Below are positions 1 through 10,499 of a stretch of DNA of 64,000 nucleotides, piece after piece; the stretch's first letter is position 1; the number at the start of each line of letters is the position of its first letter. The DNA is from Pseudomonas sp. Irchel 3H7 (GTDB lineage: Bacteria; Pseudomonadota; Gammaproteobacteria; Pseudomonadales; Pseudomonadaceae). The stretch covers positions 248,001 to 312,000 of the forward strand of contig NZ_FYEA01000010.1 of the NCBI RefSeq assembly GCF_900187605.1. The letters run 5' to 3'. The notes under the pieces are model-generated. The model was not told where the DNA came from and ran no database searches. It saw only the letters and a list, made by a program, of their open reading frames with translations. The position numbers and the translations under genes are program-made.

Positions 1-896
1 AGATCGAATCGCTGGCAAGCCAGCTCCCACAGTGATCTGCGGCGTGCCCGGAGTTTGTGAACATCAAAGAAAACTGTGGGGGGCTGGCTTGCCAGCGATG
101 GCGACGGGTCGGTCGATATCAATGTTGAATGTCAGATCGAATCGCTGGCAAGCCAGCTCCCACAGTGATCTGCGGCGTACCCGGAGTTTGTGAACATCAA
201 AGAAAACTGTGGGAGCCTGGCTTGCCAGCGATGGCGGCGGGTCGGTCGATATCAATGTTGAATGTCAGATCGAATCGCTGGCAAGCCAGCTCCCACAGTG
301 ATCTTCGGCGTGCCCGGAGTTTGTGAACATCAAAGAAAACTGTGGGAGCCTGGCTTGCCAGCGATGGCGACGGGTCGGTCGATATCAATGTTGAATGTCA
401 GATCGAATCGCTGGCAAGCCAGCTCCCACAGTGATCTGCGGCGTACCCGGAGTTTGTGAACATCAGAGAAAACTGTGGGAGCCTGGCTTGCCAGCGATGG
501 CGGCGGGTCGGTCGATATCAATGTTGAATGTCAGATCGAATCGCTGGCAAGCCAGCTCCCACAGTGATCTGCGGCGTGCCCGGAGTTTGTGAACATCACA
601 GAAAACTGTGGGAGCCTGGCTTGCCAGCGATGGCGACGGGTCAGTCGATATCAATGTTGAATGTCAGATCGAATCGCTGGCAAGCCAGCTCCCACAGTGA
701 TCTGCGGCGTGCCCGGAGTTTGTGAACATCACAGAAAACTGTGGGAGCCTGGCTTGCCAGCGATGGCGACGGGTCAGTCGATATCAATGTTGAATGTCAG
801 ATCGAATCGCTGGCAAGCCAGCTCCCACAGTGATCTGCGGCGTGCCCGGAGTTTGTGAACATCACAGAAACCTGTGGGAGCTTGCCTGCAAGCGAA
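1..896. repeat. Tandem array of ~133-bp REPIN-bearing units
   Basis: About 6.7 head-to-tail copies of a 133-bp unit begin at 1, 134, 267, 400, 533, 666 and 799. Each unit holds two inverted REP-like palindromes (CGCTGGCAAGCCAGC and its partner GGCTTGCCAGCG) plus a unique joining sequence. The last copy degenerates after about 870 into a different REP tail. The array may continue left of the window. Short open frames of 63-65 codons recur in every unit but are products of the repeat, not genes. Confidence 0.93.
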
Positions 897-911
897 AGCG
901 GTAGATCAGGC

Positions 912-946
912 AGCAAAAAAAAACGGCACCTTCCGGTGCCGTTCGC
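912..946 (-). terminator. Rho-independent terminator of the glp operon
   Basis: On the minus strand, a 9-bp GC-rich stem (AACGGCACC / GGTGCCGTT, 922-930 and 935-943) with a 4-nt loop is followed by a run of eight or nine T. It lies just downstream of the last gene of the importer operon and separates it from the tandem REPIN array. Confidence 0.88.
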
Positions 947-963
947 CTTTCACAGTTCCACTA

Positions 964-2706
964 TCACTTACGCGCATCCGCCCACGATTTCAGCAGTTCG
1001 TTGTAGCTCACGGTCTCGCCTTTCGGCTTCTCGTTGGCCAGTTTCGGTTTCGGTGCGCCCGGTTGATCAAACCAGTACTGAGCATCGCGCTCCGGATTCA
1101 TCTTCGGTGCACAAACCGCCTGGGCTTTGGAGCGTTCCAGACGCGTCATGATCGCGTCCTGATCCTTGGCCAAGCCATCCAGCGCCTGTTGCGGGGTCTT
1201 CTCGCCGCTGGCCGCTTCGGCGATGTGGCTCCACCACAGTTGCGCCAAACGCGGGTAGTCCGGCACGTTGGTGCCGGTCGGGGTCCATTGCACGCGGGCC
1301 GGGCTGCGGTAGAACTCGACCAGGCCACCGAGTTTCGGCGCCAGATCGGTCATCGCCTGCGAGTTGATGTCCGACTCGCGAATCGGCGTCAGGCCAACGA
1401 TGGTTTTCTTCAGCGACACGGTTTTCGAGGTCACAAACTGCGCGTACAGCCAAGCCGCGAGTTTCTGCTTTTCAGGCGTGGATTTCATGAACGTCCACGA
1501 ACCCACGTCCTGATAACCGAGCTTCATGCCCTCCTCCCAATACGGCCCGCGCGGCGACGGCGCCATGCGCCATTTCGGCGTGCCGTCGGCGTTGACCACC
1601 GGCAGGCCCGGTTTGGTCATGTCGGCGGTGAACGCGGTGTACCAGAAGATCTGCTGAGCAATGTTGCCCTGCGACGGCACCGGCCCGGACTCGGAGAAGG
1701 TCATGCCCGCCGCTTCCGGTGGCGCGTACTTCTTCAACCAGTCGACATACTTGGTGGTGGCGAACACCGCCGCCGGGCCATTGGTGTCGCCGCCGCGAGT
1801 CACACTCGAGCCGACCGGATGGCAATCCTCAACGCGAATCCCCCACTCGTCCACCGGCAAACCATTCGGGATGCCCTTGTCACCGCCACCGGCCATGGAG
1901 AACCAGGCATCGGTGAAGCGCCAGCCCAGCGACGGGTCTTTCTTGCCGTAATCCATGTGCCCGTAAACGCGTTTGCCGTCGATTTCCTTGACGTCTTCGC
2001 TGAAGAATTTGGCGATGTCTTCATAGGCTGACCAGTTCACCGGCACGCCCAATTCGTAGCCGTACTTTTCCTTGAACTTGGCTTTCAGATCGGCGCGCTC
2101 GAACCAGTCGGCGCGGAACCAGTAGAGGTTGGCGAATTGCTGGTCGGGCAATTGATAGATCTTGCCGTCCGGCGCGGTGGTGAACGAGATGCCGATGAAG
2201 TCCTTGATATCGAGCGTCGGCGAAGTGAAGTTCTTGCCTTCGTTGGCCATCAGGTCGGTGATCGATTCGGTCTTGCCGTAGCGAAAGTGCGTACCGATCA
2301 GGTCCGAGTCGTTGACCCAGCCGTCATAGATGTTCTTGTCGGACTGCATCACCGTCTGCATTTTCTCGACCACGTCGCCTTCTTGCAGCAGGTCGTGGGT
2401 GAGTTTGATCCCGGTGATTTCGCTGAAGGCCTTGGCCAGCACTTTCGACTCGTATTCGTGGGTGGTCAGGGTCTCGGAAACGACCTTGATGTCCATGCCG
2501 CGAAACGGCTCGGCGGCCTTGATGAACCACTTCAGTTCTTCGAGTTGCTGCTCGGCCGTCAGGGTCGACGGTTTGAATTCACTGCCGATCCATTTTTTCG
2601 CCGCGTCCTCGTAGGCATCGGCCCAGGCGGATGCGCTCAAACCGCTGAGTGCCAGCATGGCTGCCAATGAAATGCTATGTCGCAGCTTATTGTTTTTGTC
2701 GAACAT
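964..2706 (-). CDS. glpV: ABC transporter substrate-binding protein, glycerol/polyol type (GlpV-like)
   Basis: This is a periplasmic solute-binding protein of 580 residues, long for the sugar-binding (extracellular family 1) group but typical of the GlpV branch. A signal peptide is visible (MFDKNNKLRHS, hydrophobic core, then ASAWA). The start at 2706 was chosen because it follows an AGGAGG ribosome site and gives a proper signal peptide; the open frame continues upstream without one. It is the last gene of a six-gene operon whose order (ATPase, ATPase, permease, permease, DUF2160, binding protein) matches the GlpSTPQUV glycerol importer described in Rhizobium leguminosarum. The glycerol substrate is inferred from that order; another polyol is possible. 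Confidence 0.85.
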   Translation of the reverse strand: MFDKNNKLRHSISLAAMLALSGLSASAWADAYEDAAKKWIGSEFKPSTLTAEQQLEELKWFIKAAEPFRGMDIKVVSETLTTHEYESKVLAKAFSEITGIKLTHDLLQEGDVVEKMQTVMQSDKNIYDGWVNDSDLIGTHFRYGKTESITDLMANEGKNFTSPTLDIKDFIGISFTTAPDGKIYQLPDQQFANLYWFRADWFERADLKAKFKEKYGYELGVPVNWSAYEDIAKFFSEDVKEIDGKRVYGHMDYGKKDPSLGWRFTDAWFSMAGGGDKGIPNGLPVDEWGIRVEDCHPVGSSVTRGGDTNGPAAVFATTKYVDWLKKYAPPEAAGMTFSESGPVPSQGNIAQQIFWYTAFTADMTKPGLPVVNADGTPKWRMAPSPRGPYWEEGMKLGYQDVGSWTFMKSTPEKQKLAAWLYAQFVTSKTVSLKKTIVGLTPIRESDINSQAMTDLAPKLGGLVEFYRSPARVQWTPTGTNVPDYPRLAQLWWSHIAEAASGEKTPQQALDGLAKDQDAIMTRLERSKAQAVCAPKMNPERDAQYWFDQPGAPKPKLANEKPKGETVSYNELLKSWADARK

Positions 2707-2753
2707 AGAGACCTCCTGTTTAAGTTGTGGAGCCGCATTGCCGAACGACTCGA

Positions 2754-3029
2754 CTAGCCCCAACGCATCACAGCCAACAGCCACACCAGGGACAACGCGG
2801 ACGCCACCCAGATGCTCCAGTCGGTGGCGCCGATCACCAGCAAATGCAGGTAGGCGCTGCCGAGAAGACCGATAAACAAGCGATCGCCACGGGTGGTGGC
2901 AATCGGCAGAAAACCTCGCCGCAGGATGCTCGGCGAGCGCAATTCCCAAGTGGTCATGCCGACCAGAATCAGGCCGATGACGATGAAGAATGCTGCGGTA
3001 GGCGTGGTCCAGCTCATCCATTCCATCAT
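2754..3029 (-). CDS. glpU: DUF2160 small membrane protein of the ABC importer (GlpU-like)
   Basis: A 91-residue protein with about three predicted membrane segments (residues ~8-25, ~55-70 and ~72-88). It matches the DUF2160 family, found almost only in operons of this importer type. The start at 3029 (MMEWMSW) follows GAGGAG; the frame extends further upstream but that part overlaps the preceding permease gene. Only 7 nt separate it from that permease gene. Its biochemical role is unknown; an accessory subunit of the membrane complex is a reasonable inference. Confidence 0.8.
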   Translation of the reverse strand: MMEWMSWTTPTAAFFIVIGLILVGMTTWELRSPSILRRGFLPIATTRGDRLFIGLLGSAYLHLLVIGATDWSIWVASALSLVWLLAVMRWG

Positions 3030-3036
3030 CAGCTCC

Positions 3037-3837
<801 letters not shown>

Positions 3838-3846
3838 GGCCGGGCC

Positions 3847-4709
<863 letters not shown>

Positions 4710-4713
<4 letters not shown>

Positions 4714-5819
4714 GGCTGCACCTCATCGTCGGCTTCGAGCAGAAACTCATCGGCATAAACCATCAACCACTGCGCCGGGAAACTGATGTACGCCGTGCCC
4801 TGCGGCACCGGTTTGTCTTCGGCCAGTCGCACTTTCAACGGCGCGCCATCGAGGTCGAGGGTCATGATCTTGTAGGTGCCGAGGTCTTCGACGTGTACGA
4901 CCCTGGCCTGCATCGCGTCATCAAACGGCTCATCCCAGACATGAATAAACTCCGGGCGGATGCCGACCTTCAGATTTTTCCACTGACCGTGTTCGATATG
5001 GCGCTGCATGGCGTCGGACAACGGCAGGTGCGTCGAGGCGAAACCGACGCCGCCGGGCTGCGGCTGCACCTCGATCAGGTTCATCCCGGGGCTGCCGATG
5101 AAATAGCCGACAAAGGTGTGGCTCGGCCGCTCGAACAATTCCCGTGGCGTGCCGAACTGGACGATCTGACCGCCGTACATCACCGCAATCTTGTCGGCGA
5201 AGGTCGAGGCCTCCAGTTGATCGTGGGTCACGTAGACCATGGTGATGTTGAACTGCTCGTGGATCTGCTTGAGCTTGCGCCGCAGTTTCCACTTCAGGTG
5301 CGGGTCGATCACCGTCAGCGGTTCATCGAAGAGGATCGCCGAGACATCGTCACGCACCAGACCACGGCCCATCGAGACTTTCTGTTTTTCGTCGGCGGTG
5401 AGGTTGCGCGCCTTTTTGCTCAAGAGGTTTTGCAGGTCGAGCACTTCGGCAATTTCCTGCACCTTGCTGTGCACTTTCGCCTCGGCCATGCCCTGATTGC
5501 GCAGGGGGAAAGCCAGGTTATCGAACACGGTCATGGTGTCGTAGACCACCGGAAACTGGAAAACCTGGGCGATGTTGCGCTTCTCCGGCGTCAGGTCGTT
5601 GACCGCTTTACCGTCGAACAACACATGCCCCTGCGAAGGGCTGAGCAGGCCGGAGATGATGTTGAGCAAAGTTGATTTGCCGCAACCCGACGGCCCGAGC
5701 AAGGCGTAAGCGCCGCCCTGTTCCCAGACGTGATCCATCTCGCGGATCGCGTAGTCTTCCGCGCCGCTCGGAGTTTTGCTGTAGCTGTGGGCGAGGTGCT
5801 GCAAACGGATTTCGGCCAT
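4710..5819 (-). CDS. glpT: ABC transporter ATP-binding protein, signature-degenerate (GlpT-like)
   Basis: A 369-residue MalK-type ATPase with a C-terminal regulatory (TOBE-like) domain. The Walker A loop is intact (GPSGCGKST, residues 42-50), as are the Q-loop (Gln88), Walker B with its catalytic Glu (ILFDE, Glu166) and the switch His (VTHD, His199). The ABC signature, normally LSGGQ, reads LTADE at 140-144. The upstream gene encodes the partner ATPase and overlaps by 1 nt (TGATG). The protein probably acts only as a heterodimer with that partner. Confidence 0.88.
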
Positions 5820-6913
5820 CAGGCAACCCTCGCGACACGCCGGCCCGGTGCTTGCACCAGACGACCCTGCGCATCGAAAACGAACAGTTTGTGGGTCGGG
5901 ATGTAAATGCGGATCGGCGCATCGACGTCGTATTCGTGAACGCCGGGCAAGTGCAGCACCAGCAGGAAATGCTCGTTGCGCACATGCAGGAAGGTTTCCG
6001 AACCGCTGATCTCGGCGACTTCGACGGTGACTGCCAGTTCGAGGTCGTCATCGTTGCTCGGCACCAGCGAGATGTGGCTGGGGCGCACGCCAAAGCGGAA
6101 CGCGCCCTCGCCCACCGGGCGCAGATCGACGTTCAACGGGAAGTGTACGAAGTTGGCAAAACTCACTTCGTTACCGGCAATGCGCCCGGGCATCAGGTTG
6201 ATCGGCGGTTCGGAGAACAATTCGGCGGCGAGCACGGTTTGCGGCTGGTGATAGACCGAAGTCGACGGGCCGCTCTGAATCACCCGGCCTTCGTGAAGAA
6301 TCGTCGTGGTGCCGCCGAGTGCCAGCGCTTCGTTGGGTTCGGTGGTGGCGTAGATCGCGATGGTGTGGCGCGCCTTGAACAGCTCGCGCATTTCCTGACG
6401 CAGTTCTTCGCGCAGTTTGTAGTCGAGGTTGACCAGCGGCTCATCGAACAGGATCAGCTCGGCGTCCTTGACCAACGCGCGGGCCATGGCCGTGCGCTGC
6501 TGTTGACCGCCGGACAGCTCCAGCGGATAGCGCTGCAGAAACTTCTCGATGCGCAGCATCTTCGCAGTTTCCTGCACTTTGCTATGGATGATCTCTTTCG
6601 AGACACCGGCCTGCCGCAGCGGCGAGGCGATGTTCTCGAACACGGTCATGGTCGGGTAGTTGATGAACTGCTGATAAACCATCGACACGTTGCGCAAACG
6701 CACCGGGCGCTGGGTGACGTCGACGCCGTTCATCAGGATGCGACCGCTGTCGGGCTTATCGAGCCCGGCCATTAAACGCATGAGGCTGGTTTTGCCGGAC
6801 AGGGTGCGGCCGAGCAAAACGTTGAACGAACCGGGTTCGAATTTCAGGCACGCATCGTCGATCCAGGTCTGGCCCTCGACGGTACGGCTGACGTGCTCCA
6901 GGGTGAGTGACAT
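5819..6913 (-). CDS. glpS: ABC transporter ATP-binding protein, H-loop-degenerate (GlpS-like)
   Basis: A 364-residue ATPase and first gene of the operon. The P-loop is GRTLSGKTS (residues 35-43, Lys41), the signature LSGGQ is intact (133-137) and Walker B is ILFDE (Glu158). The switch region reads ATTEP where MalK-type proteins read VTHDQ, so Thr191 replaces the switch His. A C-terminal TOBE-like domain follows. The ribosome site AAAGG sits 7 nt before the ATG and is fused to an AATAATAA run that matches the Crc/Hfq target motif. A sigma-54 promoter lies about 45 nt upstream. Confidence 0.88.
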   Translation of the reverse strand: MSLTLEHVSRTVEGQTWIDDACLKFEPGSFNVLLGRTLSGKTSLMRLMAGLDKPDSGRILMNGVDVTQRPVRLRNVSMVYQQFINYPTMTVFENIASPLRQAGVSKEIIHSKVQETAKMLRIEKFLQRYPLELSGGQQQRTAMARALVKDAELILFDEPLVNLDYKLREELRQEMRELFKARHTIAIYATTEPNEALALGGTTTILHEGRVIQSGPSTSVYHQPQTVLAAELFSEPPINLMPGRIAGNEVSFANFVHFPLNVDLRPVGEGAFRFGVRPSHISLVPSNDDDLELAVTVEVAEISGSETFLHVRNEHFLLVLHLPGVHEYDVDAPIRIYIPTHKLFVFDAQGRLVQAPGRRVARVA

Positions 6914-6920
6914 GGCTCGG

Positions 6921-6933
6921 CCTTTTTATTATT
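6921..6933 (-). promoter_or_regulatory. Crc/Hfq-type A-rich motif at the glpS ribosome site
   Basis: Read on the minus strand the sequence is AATAATAAAAAGG, ending 7 nt before the glpS ATG. AATAATAA is a perfect AANAANAA catabolite-activity motif, contiguous with the Shine-Dalgarno sequence. In Pseudomonas, Hfq with Crc binds such motifs and blocks translation. Actual binding here is inferred. Confidence 0.6.
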
Positions 6934-6957
6934 GGAGTCAATCGACCTGTGCACGGG

Positions 6958-6973
6958 AGCGAGTTTCGTGCCA
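6958..6973 (-). promoter_or_regulatory. Sigma-54 (-24/-12) promoter of the glp importer operon
   Basis: The minus strand reads TGGCACGAAACTCGCT, a GG-N10-GC element close to the consensus TGGCAC-N5-TTGCW. It lies about 45 nt upstream of glpS and faces it. A sigma-54-dependent activator gene is divergent from it. Confidence 0.85.
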
Positions 6974-7028
6974 AAAATACTAAGTGATTGATTTGACGCG
7001 AAAATCGGTGAAAGCGTGGGGAAACGGC

Positions 7029-7098
7029 GTTCATTGCTGAACACATTTGAACAGTTGACCGATTGACAATGAACAATAGTGAACAACACTCTATGAAC
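7029..7098. promoter_or_regulatory. Cluster of TGAAC boxes, probable activator binding region
   Basis: One hyphenated palindrome (GTTCATTGCTGAAC, 7029-7042) is followed by TGAACA at 7048, 7070 and 7080 and TGAAC at 7094. The boxes at 7038/7048 and 7070/7080 are spaced exactly 10 bp. They lie roughly 60-125 bp upstream of the sigma-54 promoter, the usual place for enhancer sites. Confidence 0.6.
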
Positions 7099-7130
7099 GC
7101 TTTTTGCGAACCGATCCCCCTGTAGGATCG

Positions 7131-7145
7131 AATAACAATAATAAG
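7131..7145 (+). promoter_or_regulatory. Crc/Hfq-type A-rich motifs in the leader of the sigma-54 activator
   Basis: AATAACAATAATAAG contains two perfect AANAANAA motifs (AATAACAA and AATAATAA). It directly precedes the ATG at 7147 and lies 25-40 nt upstream of the preferred ATG at 7171. Confidence 0.55.
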
Positions 7146-7170
7146 AATGCTGCATCAGAGGCTGACTGCC

Positions 7171-9009
7171 ATGGCCGCACCTGCCCCGCCGCTGTCCCAC
7201 GACGCGATCGTCCAGACTTCCTGGCAACGTTGCCGCGCGTTCGGTCTCGACCACCAAAGCACGCCAGCCTTCGATCAACTGCCCGCCGCCGGCATTGCGC
7301 AGTTGCTCGACAGCCATCATTCGCTGGTGCAGACCACGCACCAGGAAGTCCTGCCCTACTACGAAAACATCCTGAGTAATTCCAACTGCCTGATCATGCT
7401 CGCTGACAATCAGGGCCAGGTGCTGACCTCGTGGGGCACGCAACGCTTTATCGAACCGAATCTGGCGCGGGGTTTTCAGGCTGGGGCGAGCTGGATGGAG
7501 CGCTGCAGCGGTACCAATGCGATCGGCACGGCACTGGCGTGTGAGCAAGCGGTGCACATTGAACACGATGAGCACTTTCTGAAAGCCAACCGCTTCATGA
7601 CCGGGTCCGCCGCGCCGATTTTCGACGCCGAACGAAAGGTCATTGCGGTGCTCGACGTGTCCAGCGACAGCTATCTGCCGCCCTCACACACCCTGGGCAT
7701 GGTCAAGATGATGAGCCAGACCGTGGAGAACCGGCTGATCCTCAACCTGTTCCATGGCCAGCATTTTCAACTGACCTTCAACACCGGGTTGAACAACCTC
7801 GACAGTCAGTGGGCCGGGTTGTTGATCTTTGATGAGAGCGGTCAGGTGCTGTCGGCCAATCGGCGGGCCGACAATCTGCTCGGCGTGCGGTTGTCGCGGG
7901 TCAGCGTTGAGAGCCTGTTCAAAGTGTCGCTGCTGGAATTGATCAACCAGCCGGACGGCTTGCCGTTTGCCTTGCAGACCTCTGGGCGCAACCGATTCCA
8001 GTGTTTGTTGAAGCGGCCGAAACAGGCGTCAATTCAGCCGCGCGTTTTTGCTGCCGAACCCAAAACCGCCGCGCCCACCGCGATCAGCCTCAACACCCTG
8101 CACTTCGGCGACAGTCGCGTGGAAAAAGCCGTGCGGCAGGCTGAGCGGTTACTGGAGAAAGACATTCCGCTGCTGATCCATGGCGAAACCGGGGTCGGCA
8201 AAGAGTTCTTCGTCAAAGCCCTGCACCAGGCCAGCTCACGGAGCAAACAGGCGTTCATTGCCGTCAATTGTGCGGCGATCCCCGCCGAGCTGGTCGAGTC
8301 CGAGTTATTTGGCTACGAGAAAGGCGCGTTCACCGGCGCGAATCAGAAAGGCAGCATCGGGCTGATTCGCAAGGCGGACAAAGGCACGCTGTTTCTCGAC
8401 GAGATTGGCGATATGCCGTTGCCGACGCAGGCGCGGTTGTTGCGGGTGTTGCAGGAGCGCTGCGTGCAACCGGTGGGCAGTAGCGAATTGTTCCCGGTGG
8501 ATTTGCGGATTATTTCGGCGACTAACCGTTCTCTGCGTGAACAAGTGCAGTTGGGGCGGTTTCGTGAGGATTTGTATTACCGCATTGGTGGTTTGACCCT
8601 GGAACTGCCGCCGCTGAGGGAGCGCAGTGACAAGGAGGCGTTGTTTAAGCGATTGTGGGAACAGCATCGTGAACCGGCGCAGTGGGCGGGGTTGAGCCAG
8701 GAAGTGCTGGAGCTGTTCAGCCGTCATCCGTGGCCGGGGAATTTGCGTCAGGTCAGTAGTGTGATGCAGGTGGCGTTGGCGATGGCTGAGGAACAGCCGG
8801 TGAGGCTGGAGCATTTGCCGGATGATTTTTTTGTGGATCTGGAGATGGAGCCGGTTGAAAGCGCGGCGCCGTTGGGGCTGGATTTGAATGATGTGGAAGC
8901 GTTGAACCGGGAGTTGAAGGCTTCCGGGGGCAATATTTCGCATCTGGCGCGACGTTTGGGTGTTAGCCGCAATACGCTCTATAAACGGTTGCGGCAGATT
9001 GAAGGTTGA
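7171..9009 (+). CDS. Sigma-54-dependent transcriptional activator (AcoR-like, GAF-AAA-Fis)
   Basis: A 612-residue enhancer-binding protein, or 620 if it starts at the ATG at 7147. The start at 7171 is favoured by AGAGG with a 9-nt spacer; the upstream ATG has no clear ribosome site. It has an N-terminal GAF-like sensor (about residues 60-200), a PAS-like stretch, and an AAA+ domain with Walker A (GETGVGKE) and the sigma-54 contact loop GAFTGA. A Fis-type helix-turn-helix closes the protein (SHLARRLGVSRNTLYKRL). No receiver domain is present, so it likely senses a small molecule directly. It is divergent from the importer, whose promoter is sigma-54 type, so it is the obvious activator of that operon. 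Confidence 0.9.
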   Translation: MAAPAPPLSHDAIVQTSWQRCRAFGLDHQSTPAFDQLPAAGIAQLLDSHHSLVQTTHQEVLPYYENILSNSNCLIMLADNQGQVLTSWGTQRFIEPNLARGFQAGASWMERCSGTNAIGTALACEQAVHIEHDEHFLKANRFMTGSAAPIFDAERKVIAVLDVSSDSYLPPSHTLGMVKMMSQTVENRLILNLFHGQHFQLTFNTGLNNLDSQWAGLLIFDESGQVLSANRRADNLLGVRLSRVSVESLFKVSLLELINQPDGLPFALQTSGRNRFQCLLKRPKQASIQPRVFAAEPKTAAPTAISLNTLHFGDSRVEKAVRQAERLLEKDIPLLIHGETGVGKEFFVKALHQASSRSKQAFIAVNCAAIPAELVESELFGYEKGAFTGANQKGSIGLIRKADKGTLFLDEIGDMPLPTQARLLRVLQERCVQPVGSSELFPVDLRIISATNRSLREQVQLGRFREDLYYRIGGLTLELPPLRERSDKEALFKRLWEQHREPAQWAGLSQEVLELFSRHPWPGNLRQVSSVMQVALAMAEEQPVRLEHLPDDFFVDLEMEPVESAAPLGLDLNDVEALNRELKASGGNISHLARRLGVSRNTLYKRLRQIEG

Positions 9010-9017
9010 GTGAACCC

Positions 9018-9210
9018 CTTCCCCTCATCGGAACGCCGCCCGCCCATCCCTCTCCCGGAGGTAGAGGGGGCCGACCGAGGTGTCTGGCGTTGTACATCGA
9101 CCTGAAACACCCGGTCGATTATGGATTCGGTACAGCACGTTCAGGTCGGCGTATCTCTTGAACATCCCCCAATCAGTCCCCTCTCCTGGGGGAGAGGGCT
9201 AGGGTGAGGG
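9018..9210. mobile_element. MITE-like intergenic repeat, copy 1
   Basis: About 190 bp bounded by imperfect inverted ends (CCCTCTCCC... and ...GGGAGAGGGCTAGGGTGAGGG). The internal block CATCGACCTGAAA...GTCGATTATGGATTCGG recurs at 10500-10819. The right end contains the stop codon and last codons of the neighbouring MFS gene. It encodes no protein. Confidence 0.75.
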
Positions 9211-10416
9211 CGAAAGTTCTGGCTCAACATGCGCAACCGAAGCCGCCTCCAATGTGCGCAACCCCACCAGCACAACCCCCACCATCATCAATCCCGCACC
9301 AATAGCCACCGCAAATCCCGCGCGCGCGCCGAAGGCATCAATAACCAACCCTGCCAGCATGCCGCCGAGCGCAACACCAACGCTGATACCGGTAGTCATC
9401 CATGTCAGCCCCTCCGTGATCCGCGACGGAGGAATAATGATCGTCCCCATTTTCATCACCACGACCATCGTCGGCGCAAATGAGATGCCGGCGATAAACA
9501 GCGCCGCTGTCAGCACATAAACATCCGTTGCAAAAACAGGCAGTACACCGGTGAACGCCGTCACCAATATCCCGATCAGAAACTGTTTTTCAATCGCCAG
9601 GGAAACCCTCATCGCACCGAACGTCAAACCCGCCACCAGTGAACCGAACGCATAGGCGGCGAGGATAAAGGTCGCCGACGCTGGCCAGCCCTGCGCATTG
9701 GCGAACGCGACGACGGCCACATCGATTGCTCCGCCAATGACACCCATCGCCAACAGCGCCAGCACAATGGTGCGTACGCCGGGAATCCGCAGGGTTGAGC
9801 CGCCATGACTGGCGTGGCCCACGACAAATTTAGGTTCAGTCTGGCGTTGCAGGAGAAACGCCGTCACCCCGACGGCCAGCAACCCGACCGCGACCAGTGG
9901 CCCCGCCTCGGCAAAAAAACTCACGCTCAAGCCGATCGCCAGCGGCGGACCGACGATGTAGGCCATTTCGGTGAGGACCGTGTCCAGCGAAAACGCCGTG
10001 TGCAACTGCGGCTTGCCCCGGAACAACTGCGACCATCGCGCGCGAATCATCGACGGCATGCTCGGCATCGTCCCCGCCAGTGCGGCCAGAACAAACAGCA
10101 GCGCGGCCGGTGCCCGCATGTAAACCGCAAGGATCAGGGCCAGCAACATGGCAATGCTGAACGCCGTGACAACGGGTAGCACACGGCTCTGGCCATGTTG
10201 ATCGACCAGTCTCGAGATGTACGGGCCGAGCAGTGCGTTGGCCAGGGTGAACGTCCCGGCGACGGTGCCGGCCAGCCAGTAAACCCCGGTCTGCTGCACC
10301 AGCATGGTGATGATGCCGATGCCGATCATTGCCTGTGGCAAGCGGGCGATAGAACTCGCGAGCACTAACCCGGTGGCGCCGGGGGTCGTTAGCAGCTCGC
10401 GGTAGTGATTGGCCAT
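9199..10416 (-). CDS. MFS transporter, drug/metabolite exporter type
   Basis: A 405-residue inner-membrane protein with about 12 hydrophobic segments and a start at MANHYRELL. It resembles the major facilitator drug-proton antiporter group, but nothing in the sequence fixes a substrate. The last codons (S-P-S-P-stop) lie within the inverted end of the adjacent MITE-like repeat, and another repeat cluster lies just upstream, so the gene sits alone between two repeat islands. Confidence 0.82.
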   Translation of the reverse strand: MANHYRELLTTPGATGLVLASSIARLPQAMIGIGIITMLVQQTGVYWLAGTVAGTFTLANALLGPYISRLVDQHGQSRVLPVVTAFSIAMLLALILAVYMRAPAALLFVLAALAGTMPSMPSMIRARWSQLFRGKPQLHTAFSLDTVLTEMAYIVGPPLAIGLSVSFFAEAGPLVAVGLLAVGVTAFLLQRQTEPKFVVGHASHGGSTLRIPGVRTIVLALLAMGVIGGAIDVAVVAFANAQGWPASATFILAAYAFGSLVAGLTFGAMRVSLAIEKQFLIGILVTAFTGVLPVFATDVYVLTAALFIAGISFAPTMVVVMKMGTIIIPPSRITEGLTWMTTGISVGVALGGMLAGLVIDAFGARAGFAVAIGAGLMMVGVVLVGLRTLEAASVAHVEPELSPSP

Positions 10417-10499
10417 GGTGTCTCCATTCGATATTCATCGCCGCTCAGCATCCGGCTGAACGCGTTGCCGACATCAAGACCTACGCGAACGTCAAAAGC

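Noticed and set aside
129..858. Repeated 63-65-codon open frames in both strands of the tandem array
   Set aside because: They recur with the 133-bp period and follow repeat substitutions; they are products of REP sequence, not small genes.
1..896. Possible CRISPR array
   Set aside because: The unit is 133 bp, the whole unit is repeated including the joining sequence, and there are no unique spacers or cas genes.
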